Shown here piece after piece: positions 9,452 through 16,557 of a DNA stretch of 34,878 nucleotides. How positions within the stretch are numbered: the stretch's first letter is position 1; every line of letters begins with the position of its first letter. Origin of the DNA: Burkholderiaceae bacterium (GTDB lineage: Bacteria; Pseudomonadota; Gammaproteobacteria; Burkholderiales; Burkholderiaceae_F); contig JAFAIM010000049.1 in assembly GCA_019236735.1 (NCBI GenBank), positions 1 to 34,878 of the forward strand, written 5' to 3'. A program made the position numbers and the translations under genes. The notes below the pieces were generated by a model. The model did not search any database and was not told the origin of the DNA. It saw nothing but the letters and a program-made list of their open reading frames with translations.

Positions 9452-10487
9452 GGCTGACACCTCCGGTGGCATCCGACGCACTGCCAGCAAGCAAGCCGTG
9501 CAGCAACTCAGGCGTCACGTTCAGCTGCCCGATGCGTTCGGCCTTCTCCGCGATGCCTCCGAAAGCCTGCGCGATCAGCTGCCCGGGGTGCATGCCCGAG
9601 GCGGCCAGCGCCTGCACAATGCGCGGATCCGCTTTTTCCAGCGCCTGCATCACCGCGGCAACCCGATGCGCCTCGGCCTCGGCCAGAGAGCGGCTGTTGG
9701 CGGCCTGCTTTTCTACCAGGTCGGTGCGAGCCGTCTCCAGGGAAGTGTCCGCGGTCATCTGCTCGCTGCGCAGCTCGTTCTCGCGGCGCATCAGCATCGC
9801 TTTCGCTTCCATCTGCGCTTCCCGGATCTGGCGTTTCTTCTGTTCAACCGCGATGTCGGTGTCCAGCTCGTTCTGGCGGATCGAACGCTCGTTTTCGACC
9901 GAGGACATACGCCGCTTGTAGATGGCGTCGTCCGCCCCCTTCAGGTTCGCTTCCCGGGCCTCCGCCTCGAGCGCCCGGCCGATATCGGGCGTGGGCTTGA
10001 TGGCGATGATCGACACACCCAGGATCTCAAGCCCCAGGGCCGCGATCTCGGCTTGCCTGGCGAGCTCGCCTTCGCAGGCGTGCGCGATCGCGGCAGCGGA
10101 GCGCAAGGCGGTCTTCAGGTCCAAGCCCTGAACGCCTCGCTGAACGATGACTTCGACCTGCATCGCGACCCGATCGTCCAGGCGCTTCGGGTCCTCGGAC
10201 ACATACTTCAGGCCCTTGCCGAGCGAGAAATCCATCATGGCTGCCGTCCGGCGCGGGTCCTTCACCCGGTAGGTCACCTGCCCTTGCACGGTGACGGCCT
10301 GAAAGTCGGCCGTGACCAGCTCCAGGATGAAGGGCCGGTCGCGGCTGGCGACCGGGACTGCGACCAGGGTCGTGGTCGGGGCGTAATAGAAGAAGGATTG
10401 ACCCGCCCCTTCCCGTACCACCTTTCCGCCTCGGAACTGCATCAGGTGGACCGTGGGCTGGGTCTTGACGAACCGGATGCCAAACAT
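9435..10487 (-). CDS. SPFH/Band 7 domain protein
   Basis: A 350-aa member of the stomatin/prohibitin/flotillin/HflK superfamily, which usually form oligomeric scaffolds on membranes. The N-terminal SPFH domain spans about residues 5-170 (FILELVTADFQAVTVQGQVTYRVKD). A charged coiled coil rich in Glu, Lys and Arg follows at about 175-285, then a short tail with DPRIVQALAASGMHPGQLIAQAFG. There is no obvious N-terminal transmembrane helix, so attachment would be peripheral. The ATG at 10487 has GGAGG five bases upstream; longer in-frame extensions are not needed. It is the first gene of a two-gene unit with the NAD-kinase-like gene. Its start is 23 bp from a pair of palindromes that probably control it. 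Its role with a NAD-kinase-like partner is not known to me. Confidence 0.82.
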   Translation of the reverse strand: MFGIRFVKTQPTVHLMQFRGGKVVREGAGQSFFYYAPTTTLVAVPVASRDRPFILELVTADFQAVTVQGQVTYRVKDPRRTAAMMDFSLGKGLKYVSEDPKRLDDRVAMQVEVIVQRGVQGLDLKTALRSAAAIAHACEGELARQAEIAALGLEILGVSIIAIKPTPDIGRALEAEAREANLKGADDAIYKRRMSSVENERSIRQNELDTDIAVEQKKRQIREAQMEAKAMLMRRENELRSEQMTADTSLETARTDLVEKQAANSRSLAEAEAHRVAAVMQALEKADPRIVQALAASGMHPGQLIAQAFGGIAEKAERIGQLNVTPELLHGLLAGSASDATGGVSRERRN

Positions 10488-10509
10488 TGCAGCCTCCATC
10501 TCAGTTAGT

Positions 10510-10528
10510 AAGTTGTATAGACCAACTT
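10510..10528. promoter_or_regulatory. Palindromic operator site 1 in the SPFH/nrtR-like gap
   Basis: A 19-bp inverted repeat AAGTTG-N7-CAACTT with six-base arms that match perfectly. It lies 23 bp before the SPFH start, in the divergent gap shared with the NrtR-like gene. Written 5' to 3' it shares A-N-GTTGTA and CAACTT with the reverse complement of site 2. It is probably bound by the adjacent regulator. Confidence 0.7.
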
Positions 10529-10532
10529 GCAT

Positions 10533-10551
10533 AAGTTGCACAGTACAACCT
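10533..10551. promoter_or_regulatory. Palindromic operator site 2 in the SPFH/nrtR-like gap
   Basis: Second 19-bp inverted repeat, AAGTTG-N7-CAACCT, with one mismatch. Its centre is 23 bp from that of site 1. It is the same motif in the opposite orientation, so the pair forms a larger symmetric element. Two such sites about two helical turns apart suggest cooperative binding by two dimers. Confidence 0.7.
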
Positions 10552-10589
10552 AAAATGCCGCCCGTCAAGCATTTCGCACACCAACACCA

Positions 10590-11351
10590 ATGGCCCCCAA
10601 GAGCCCCCCACGAGCGCCGACGCGCTCCAGGACGCAGCGAGCGATACCGCATCGGCTGCCGTTGACAACGGTCGACGTTGCCATCTTCTCGGTGATCGAT
10701 GAGTCGCTGCAGGTCCTACTGGTAAGGCGCCCCATGGGAGCCGACGAGCCGTTTCCGAACCTCTGGGCACTGCCCGGAGGTTTCGTGGACGTCGAGCGCG
10801 ATGCCGATCTGCTTGCCTGTGCGTGGCGCAAGCTCAGGGAAAAGACCGGCGTAGTGAGCCCCTACCTCGAGCAGCTGGGGAGCTGGGGCAGCGCCGCGCG
10901 CGACCCGCGCGGCTGGTCTGCCACGCACGCCTACTTCGCGCTGATCCCGGGCCGCGATGTCGTCCTCGAGCAAGGAGCCAATGCGGCCGACGTGTCCTGG
11001 TTCCCGGTCGAACGGGCGCTGACCCGTTCAAAGCTCGCCTTCGATCACGCCGAGATCCTGAAAGCCGCGGTGGAACGGTTGCGCGGAAAGGTCGAATACA
11101 CGTCACTGCCGGCCTTCCTGCTACCCGAACCATTCACGCTGCCGCAACTGCAGCGGATGTATGAGATCGTGCTCGGACGCTTGGTCGACAAAAGCGGCTT
11201 CCGCACTCGGATGCTGGCCGCAGACTTTCTAGACGAGGTCGGGTACGTCGACGGTCCATCGAACCGGCCGGCGCTCGGCTATCGATTGCGCAATCGCCAA
11301 GCGCCGACGCTTTTTCCGCGTACGTTCAGCCCCCGAACTAACGAGCCGTGA
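10590..11351 (+). CDS. NrtR-like Nudix-domain transcriptional regulator
   Basis: A 253-aa protein with a Nudix fold (about residues 22-150) and a C-terminal winged helix (about 165-235: FTLPQLQRMYEIVLGRLVDKSGFRTRML). The Nudix box LPGGFVDVERD...RKLREKTGV has lost the catalytic REUxEE glutamates: positions 80-85 read RKLREK. Such inactive Nudix domains in NrtR-type proteins bind ADP-ribose or related ligands and control release from operator DNA; they typically regulate NAD metabolism. It is divergent from the SPFH/NAD-kinase-like pair, with two palindromes between them, so repression of that pair and of itself is likely. The exact start is unsure: ATG 10590 lacks a good ribosome binding site. 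The end overlaps the next (frameshifted) gene by four bases. Confidence 0.82.
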   Translation: MAPKSPPRAPTRSRTQRAIPHRLPLTTVDVAIFSVIDESLQVLLVRRPMGADEPFPNLWALPGGFVDVERDADLLACAWRKLREKTGVVSPYLEQLGSWGSAARDPRGWSATHAYFALIPGRDVVLEQGANAADVSWFPVERALTRSKLAFDHAEILKAAVERLRGKVEYTSLPAFLLPEPFTLPQLQRMYEIVLGRLVDKSGFRTRMLAADFLDEVGYVDGPSNRPALGYRLRNRQAPTLFPRTFSPRTNEP

Positions 11352-11720
11352 GCGATCTCTGGCGAGATCTCGGAAAGGTGGACGAGGTCGTTACGTTATT
11401 CCGTCCGACCGGACCGAAGGAGCTTGCCCTGGTCGAAGCGTCCGGCTTTCGGAGATGGCCTCCGCGCCTGCCCGAGCAGCCGATCCTCTATCCGGTCACA
11501 GGAATACGCGATCCAGATCGCGCGCGACTGGAATGTCAGAGAGAGCGGAGCTGGGTTCGTGACCCGCTTTTTTGTCCGAAAAACATTCATGGATCGCTAC
11601 CCGGTCCAAAAACTGGGAGGACAGATGCATACCGAGTGGTGGATCCCTGCCGAGGATCTGGAGGCCATGAACAACAACATCGTCGGCACAATCGAAGTCA
11701 TCCACGAGTTTCGGAAGTGA
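11348..11720 (+). pseudogene. Frameshifted 'ADP-ribosylation/crystallin J1'-type gene
   Basis: Two reading frames join to make one small protein family commonly annotated as ADP-ribosylation/crystallin J1. The first frame gives LFRPTGPKELALVEASGFRR and RLPEQPILYPV. From about 11499 another frame continues with QEYAIQIARDWNVRESG, VTRFFVRKTF, YPVQKLGGQMH and WIPAEDLEAMNNNIVGTIEVI, ending at a TGA at 11718-11720. Members I recall read YPVLNEEYA across the join, so a few bases, probably five, appear to be missing near 11498. The first frame starts with a GTG that overlaps the stop of the NrtR-like gene (GTGA), suggesting the two were translated together. It may be a true pseudogene or a sequencing error. 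Biochemical function is not established. Confidence 0.7.
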
Positions 11721-11814
11721 CTCGGCTTTTCGTCGTTGACGTCGGGGCGGATGGTCCGGCGCCACTCCTTTATTCGATGGTCTGTTTGGCTGCTCCTGAA
11801 TTAGAATTTGTTAT

Positions 11815-12495
11815 ATGAAGCGCAACGGCCAAACTGAAGCAGCTGCAGCCCGGCGAGCCCGCCCGGCGTATCCGTTCCAGGAGGCCGCACGGTATCTATT
11901 TCTGCCTCTCTCGACGCTTCGATCCTGGTTTCTCGGACAAGAGGGATTCGAGCCAGTCATCGAATTCAGCGACCGACGCGACCGTCTCCTATCGTTCGAC
12001 AATCTCGTGGAAGCGCACGTACTCGCTGCGATGCGCCGAAAGCACTCCGTGTCCCTCCAGCACGTGCGACGGGCGCTGAACTACACAAAAAGGAAGCTCG
12101 GCGTCGACCGGCCGCTTATCCGTCAGGAGTTCGTAACAAACGGGATAGATCTCTTCGTCGAAAAGCTGGATGAGACGCTGAATGTCTCGCAAGACGGTCA
12201 GCTCGCGATGCAGTTCCGCGCCCGGTTGGAGCGCATTGATCGCGATAAGCACGGCCTGCCGATCAAGCTCTTCCCTTACACCCGTTCAAAAGAACCGCAG
12301 GACGTTCGCCTGATCGTCATCGATCCTGAAATCGCTTTCGGACGACCAGCTATTGTCGGCCGAGGCATCTCGACTCAGGTCATTGGCGAGCGGTTCGACG
12401 CGGGCGAGCCAATCGACTCGATCGCACAGGATTACGGCGCCGATCGAGCGTCAATTGAAGAAGCGATCCGCTGCGAGCTCAGGCGCGTCGCCTGA
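11815..12495 (+). CDS. VapB45-like antitoxin with C-terminal DUF433 domain
   Basis: A 226-aa protein. The N-terminal third has a helix-turn-helix-like segment (YPFQEAARYLFLPLSTLRSWF, then LLSFDNLVEAHVLAAMR), like the DNA-binding domain of the VapB45 family. The last 60 residues match DUF433: VIDPEIAFGRPAIVGRGISTQVIGERFDAGEPIDSIAQDYG. In known pairs this protein neutralises the PIN-like toxin encoded just downstream and represses the operon. The length fits the VapB45 antitoxin of Mycobacterium tuberculosis (somewhat over 200 residues). The start ATG 11815 is preceded by an AT-rich stretch (11795-11814) that may be part of the promoter; no ribosome binding site is obvious. The toxin gene overlaps its 3' end. 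Confidence 0.82.
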   Translation: MKRNGQTEAAAARRARPAYPFQEAARYLFLPLSTLRSWFLGQEGFEPVIEFSDRRDRLLSFDNLVEAHVLAAMRRKHSVSLQHVRRALNYTKRKLGVDRPLIRQEFVTNGIDLFVEKLDETLNVSQDGQLAMQFRARLERIDRDKHGLPIKLFPYTRSKEPQDVRLIVIDPEIAFGRPAIVGRGISTQVIGERFDAGEPIDSIAQDYGADRASIEEAIRCELRRVA

Positions 12496-12925
12496 GGCAC
12501 CGGTCGTTATCTTCGTCGACCGCTCCGTCGGTCGCCTGTACGTCCCTCGCGCGTTACGGGCCGCGGGCGCGACAGTGATAACGCACGACGAAAGATTTCC
12601 AGAGGAAAACACTCCGGATGCAGTCTGGCTCGCTGAAGCAGGGGCGAGCGGTTGGGTGGTGGTCACACGCGACAGTGCCATCCGCCACAAGCCCAACGAG
12701 TGGCAAGCGCTTATGGAGCACGGTGTCCTCGCTGTTGTAGTGACGGCCAGGAATGTGACTGGGCCACGCATCGCAGACCTTCTTGTGCACGCACTGCCGC
12801 GGATACTGGAGATCGCGCAGACGACTGCACGGCCGGCAATATTCCGGCTCAACTCGTCCGGAAAGCCGGAACCGATGGAGCTCGGCGCCAGGCCACAAGC
12901 CGGTTCGAGGGTCCGGCGGCAATAG
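12455..12925 (+). CDS. VapC45-like PIN-fold toxin
   Basis: Predicted ribonuclease toxin of a VapBC-type pair, about 140-156 aa. The conserved core begins at VIFVDRSVGRLYVPRALRAAG, continues through THDERFPEENTPDAVWLAEAG with two acidic positions, then GWVVVTRDSAIRHKP, VLAVVVTARNVTGP and HALPRI. These match the PIN-like domain of VapC45-type toxins, where the spaced Asp residues bind the metal. The start is uncertain. No ATG or GTG lies near the expected N-terminus. A TTG at 12455 inside the antitoxin gene is the nearest choice and gives a 40-bp overlap, which would allow translational coupling. The basic 25-residue tail after PAIFRLNSSG is not part of the family core. Confidence 0.78.
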   Translation: MKKRSAASSGASPEAPVVIFVDRSVGRLYVPRALRAAGATVITHDERFPEENTPDAVWLAEAGASGWVVVTRDSAIRHKPNEWQALMEHGVLAVVVTARNVTGPRIADLLVHALPRILEIAQTTARPAIFRLNSSGKPEPMELGARPQAGSRVRRQ

Positions 12926-12957
12926 GACAGCGAAGGCGGCTGTCGCGCCGAATAAAG

Positions 12958-13890
12958 TTACTTGTTCGCCGTGCGGGTTGTGACCCGGTACCGCACTTCC
13001 GTCGGCAGGCCCAGGCGCTGCAGGAACGTCTCCACATGCGGCCACCAAACCGATACCGCCCGTTTGTCGCCCAGCATGTAGTGGCCCTCTTCGATGGGCG
13101 GGTCCAGTTCGATCCACGACGCGTCGCCGCCGGCGGCAACAAAGCTGTCGAACATTACGCGGTATGTGGCCGCCGACACGAACGAGTCCCGGCTCGCGTA
13201 GATCCACAAACCAGGCCGCTTGACTTGGCGACCGAGTTGCGCGCCGGCCTGTCGCGTCAGAGCGAGATCATCCTGGCCCGCGCAGTCGGAAAAGCCGCCG
13301 CCCACAAAGTTGATGTAGCCAAGCACGCCGATCCGCGGCGTCGTCATGTAGCCCAGCGTCGACGTAAAGCCGCCCGACTGACTGACCAGCACGATGCGCG
13401 AACGATCGATCTCGCGAAACCCGACGACGGCGTTGACGAAGGCGTGCAGGTCGAACGCTTCTTCGGTGGCATCCCATTCCCTCTGGTGCGCCAAGCCATC
13501 GGCATCGATGCGGCGATGGTAGGTGCACGGATTGTCTTGATAGCGGCCGAGCGTCTCCGCAAAGCCTCGCCGCATCGGTGCAACCACCGCATACCCGCGC
13601 GCAACCAGCTCGCGCGCCAACACGACCGGCCGGTCGACGGGTTGCGACCTGGGATCGCGGCTGCGACCGTGATTGATCAGCGCCAATGGAAACGGCCCAG
13701 GCCCGTCGGGCCGGTATAGCGTGTACTGCATTCGAATGCGTTCGCCGCCGCCGTGTGCGGGCGTGATTTCGATGAAACCCGTGTGTTCGTTCAGGCCCGT
13801 GACCGGCAGCGCAAGCGCGCATGCCGGCGCGCTCGCAGATAGCGCACGGAGCAGCAGGGTTGCCAGCCACGGCCTTGGAGCAGATCGCAT
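12958..13890 (-). CDS. Exported alpha/beta hydrolase, dienelactone-hydrolase-like
   Basis: A 310-aa hydrolase with an N-terminal signal-like segment (residues 8-28). The fold shows LALINHGRS (oxyanion strand), the nucleophile elbow VLVSQSGG with Ser172 (SxSxG instead of GxSxG), a likely acid Asp235 in YASRDSFVS and His270 in EEGHYML. The substrate is not predictable; an ester or small peptide is typical. ATG 13890 is chosen because it starts the signal peptide; the frame is open further upstream to 14022 but that overlaps the divergent gene. It converges with the VapC45-like gene, 32 bp away. It is not clearly part of an operon. Confidence 0.8.
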   Translation of the reverse strand: MRSAPRPWLATLLLRALSASAPACALALPVTGLNEHTGFIEITPAHGGGERIRMQYTLYRPDGPGPFPLALINHGRSRDPRSQPVDRPVVLARELVARGYAVVAPMRRGFAETLGRYQDNPCTYHRRIDADGLAHQREWDATEEAFDLHAFVNAVVGFREIDRSRIVLVSQSGGFTSTLGYMTTPRIGVLGYINFVGGGFSDCAGQDDLALTRQAGAQLGRQVKRPGLWIYASRDSFVSAATYRVMFDSFVAAGGDASWIELDPPIEEGHYMLGDKRAVSVWWPHVETFLQRLGLPTEVRYRVTTRTANK

Positions 13891-13949
13891 GATTCGTCGG
13901 GAAAGATTACTCTGACCGCCAGTTGCAAGAGATGACGCGAGCGCCGTAA

Positions 13950-14363
13950 GTGACCGTTGGCAGGTACTTCCAAATCTCGGTGTCGTTTGCGCTCGCGATG
14001 CTGGCGCCGGCTGCTTTTGCAACGCCGTGCGACGGTATCGATCGTGGCCTGACGCCGGAGCGTAGTGCGGCCCTTGCGGCGACGATCTCCAGGCAGCTGA
14101 ACTCGGACAAGACAGTCGTCCTGCAGTCCTATACGAGCGATTCGTGGAGCATTATTTATGTGGGCCCGCAGGCGGCGGACAGGGTCTTCCTGTTCTTCTC
14201 AGGAGATCCGCTGACGCACCATTACGTGACGATGTGGAGTGGGGCCGCCAGACGCACGGAAGAGCAGAGCATCCATGCCTGGGTGATGCGAAACGCACCC
14301 GGGATCCCGGTCGGTTTGGCGAAGTGCTTCGCCTGGCACGTAACAAATGATCGAGACATGTGA
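13950..14363 (+). CDS. Small exported protein of unknown function
   Basis: A 137-aa protein starting with GTG at 13950. A signal peptide ends near AAFATP. The mature part has two cysteines (TPCDG near the start and AKCFAW near the end) that could form a disulfide, and a beta-rich middle (TVVLQSYTSDSWSIIYVGPQAADRVFLFFSG). The overall pattern fits a small periplasmic protein of the kind often encoded beside lysozyme-inhibitor-like or EF-hand-like proteins, but I cannot name a family. Its end overlaps the next gene by 17 bp on the same strand, so the two are probably co-transcribed. A 59-bp gap separates it from the divergent hydrolase. Confidence 0.6.
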   Translation: MTVGRYFQISVSFALAMLAPAAFATPCDGIDRGLTPERSAALAATISRQLNSDKTVVLQSYTSDSWSIIYVGPQAADRVFLFFSGDPLTHHYVTMWSGAARRTEEQSIHAWVMRNAPGIPVGLAKCFAWHVTNDRDM

Positions 14364-14905
14364 TTCTCGCGTAGGCGGCACGCGCCGACTCGTCGTCCCA
14401 TTCGTCATTGCTGGCTTGCTACAGCTTGGCGTCTGCGCGTCCTTGGGCGCAGAGCCCAAGGAGCGGTCGGTCGACGAAGCCTCTGTAACTCGATTCCTTC
14501 AGAGCATGGACGACTCGCCGCAGCGTTCGCGCTACTTGATCGCCTTCGAGGACCTGAACAGTGATGGCACGGAGGAGGCGATCGCCTATCTCTTGGGACC
14601 TTCTTGGTGCGGTAGTGGCGGCTGCACGACGCTCGTGTTGGCGAAGAGCGGCCAATCCTGGAGGGTCGTTTTCAGAAATTACCATCACGCGTCCACCGAT
14701 ACGGGTCCTGGATGAGGTCACGAACGGATGGCACGATCTCGCAGTTTGGGTGCAGGGCGGTGGCATACAGCCCGGACATGAGGCGGTACTTCGTTTCGAC
14801 GGCAGGACGTATCCGCGAAATCCAACGGTTCCTCCCGCACAGGAAGTACCGAGCCCGTTACCAGGAAAAGTCGTTATTGACGAGTCTGCAGTCAGGCCGA
14901 AGTAG
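14347..14905 (+). pseudogene. Frameshifted exported protein gene (single T insertion)
   Basis: Two frames make one product. The first has a signal-like N-terminus (VVPFVIAGLLQLGVCASLGA), then FEDLNSDGTEEAIAYLLGPSWCGSGGCTTLVLA and SWRVV. The second continues with SEITITRPPIRVLDEVTNGWHDLAVWVQGGG and FDGRTYPRNPTVPPA, and ends at 14905. The junction is a run of four T at 14669-14672. Removing one T joins RVV to SEITITRPPIRVL without loss, so a one-base insertion is the simplest explanation. DLNSDGTEEAI resembles a calcium-binding-like loop found in small exported proteins. It overlaps the preceding gene by 17 bp. It could be a recent pseudogene or a homopolymer read error. The function is unknown. 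Confidence 0.7.
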
Positions 14906-14944
14906 TCCGTATGGAGTCTGCGCGGAGGTTTTGACAGCGTGCCG

Positions 14945-15223
14945 CTAGTCGCTCTCTTTGACGACCGGGGCTGCCGGATCTACCTGGCGCAGCATGGCAT
15001 TGCGCTCGGCCTCGCAAGCTTCCAGCTTCCCGCGGTTCTTCACCGCGCAAGCGGCAAAGGCGACCTTGGCCGCTTCGAGTGAATCGGAGTCAGTGGCGTC
15101 GGCTTTTTTCGCCGCCGGCGGCTGCTGAACCGGCGTCGCGGTGGCGGCGCTTCCATCGTCAGCTGATGCAAAGCCCGCCCACATGACGATGCCCAATACC
15201 AAGCCCAATGCGATCGTCTTCAT
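14945..15223 (-). CDS. Small exported protein of unknown function
   Basis: A 92-aa protein with a signal peptide (MKTIALGLVLGIVMWAGFASA). A short Pro/Ala-rich stretch follows, then a helical part with two cysteines (AACAVKNRGKLEACEAERNAML) that may pair in a helical hairpin. No family is recognised. It is divergent from the gene at 15361, with a 137-bp gap in which I see no clear promoter consensus. The stop lies 39 bp from the end of the frameshifted gene. Confidence 0.6.
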   Translation of the reverse strand: MKTIALGLVLGIVMWAGFASADDGSAATATPVQQPPAAKKADATDSDSLEAAKVAFAACAVKNRGKLEACEAERNAMLRQVDPAAPVVKESD

Positions 15224-15360
15224 TCGATGCTTCTGCTGGATGCCTCAAGGTAGCGCAACGCAAGCTCGATTGATTGACGCAAAAACCCCTGACTTGCAAG
15301 GAACCTCCATACTTTCGCTCCAAGACGAACAGGAACTCCCTTGAACAAGGGTGAACAGCC

Positions 15361-16536
15361 ATGACCCCTGGTCAGGTTCGCGCCGCGCTGATCGGCCTGG
15401 CGGCGCTTTCGAGCGTTCCTGCCGTGCACGCGGTGGCGCCGGTCGGGCCCCCGTCCATATCGGGCGTGGTGATCAGCCCCAAGGAGCTCGTTTTCGACAC
15501 GCGGACGGGCTGCGAGCAGATCGACATTCCGGATGCCCCCGCCCGTGCCTTTCGCGACAATCACGGCACGGTCCACCTGGTGGCAAGCCACTTCGTCGCA
15601 AGGGCGATGACGGGGCCGAGCCTGAACCGCCTCAAGCGCGACTGCCGCGCGATCTACCGCTCGCCACAGGACCGGGATCCCTCGCACTTCAAGTACAAGA
15701 ACTGGCTGTTTTCGTTCTTCAGCGAGGATGGGCGCCGCTTCGCTGCACTGGTGCACAGCGAATTCGACGCCGACGAGATCCCGGGCATGTGCGCCACGCC
15801 GAAGGATTCGAACAATTGCTGGTGGAACACCGTGACCTTCGCCCAGTCGCTGGACGGCGGCTACAACTTCCTCGAACCGGCACCCCCGCGCAACCTGGTG
15901 GCGGCCCTGCCTTACCGTTACGTGGTGGGAAACCGGGCCAGCGCCTATGGCTACGCCGGCCCGACCAATATCCTCAAGGTCGACAAGCTCTATTACGCGC
16001 TGATCAACGATTGGCCGTACAAGGCGCAGCAGTACGGACCCTGCCTGATCCGCACCTCGAACGTGTTCGATCCCGCTTCCTGGCGGGCCTGGGACGGCAA
16101 GGCCTTCACGATCCGCTTCGCCGATCCCTATCGGGAAAAAATCGCCAAACCCGAGGAGCACGTGTGCCCGCCGGTATTTGCCGGCTCAGCCGACACTCTG
16201 CTGCAGCATGCGGGAACCGGCAACTTCGTCACGACCCAGTTCGCGCCGGACAACCGCTTCGGTGGGGCGGCGGGCTTCTACGTGCAAGTCTCGCGCGACC
16301 TGATGCACTGGTCCAAGCCTAGCCTGCTGGTACCGATCAGCGCGCTGCTGGCCAGCGACGGGGCGGGCAAGTGGACCTACGGCTACGACAGTCTGCTCGA
16401 CCCAACATCGATCGACCGGAATTTTTCGATCATCTCCGACACGCCCTACCTCTACTACGTGCGGATGGACGGCAAACACCCGCCGTATGTGCGGGCCCTT
16501 TTCCGACGCAAGATCAAGTTGCAGATTCAGCAGTAG
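15361..16536 (+). CDS. Exported protein with propeller-like, glycosidase-like repeats
   Basis: A 391-aa protein with a signal peptide ending near AVHAVA (about residue 26). The mature protein has repeated aromatic strands such as YKNWLFSFFSEDGRRFAALVHSEF, NTVTFAQSLDGGYNF, LYYALINDWPYK and GFYVQVSRDLMHWSKPS. The last resembles a strand typical of five-bladed glycosidase-like proteins (S-x-D-L-x-H-W). Cysteines in GMCATP, NNCWW, GPCLIR and HVCPP may form disulfides. It suggests a secreted carbohydrate-active or binding protein, but catalytic acids cannot be assigned by eye. AAGGGTG about 8-10 bases before ATG 15361 supports the start. It ends 21 bp from the convergent substrate-binding protein gene. 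Confidence 0.65.
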   Translation: MTPGQVRAALIGLAALSSVPAVHAVAPVGPPSISGVVISPKELVFDTRTGCEQIDIPDAPARAFRDNHGTVHLVASHFVARAMTGPSLNRLKRDCRAIYRSPQDRDPSHFKYKNWLFSFFSEDGRRFAALVHSEFDADEIPGMCATPKDSNNCWWNTVTFAQSLDGGYNFLEPAPPRNLVAALPYRYVVGNRASAYGYAGPTNILKVDKLYYALINDWPYKAQQYGPCLIRTSNVFDPASWRAWDGKAFTIRFADPYREKIAKPEEHVCPPVFAGSADTLLQHAGTGNFVTTQFAPDNRFGGAAGFYVQVSRDLMHWSKPSLLVPISALLASDGAGKWTYGYDSLLDPTSIDRNFSIISDTPYLYYVRMDGKHPPYVRALFRRKIKLQIQQ

Positions 16537-16557
16537 CGCAATGACGTAATTACCGAG

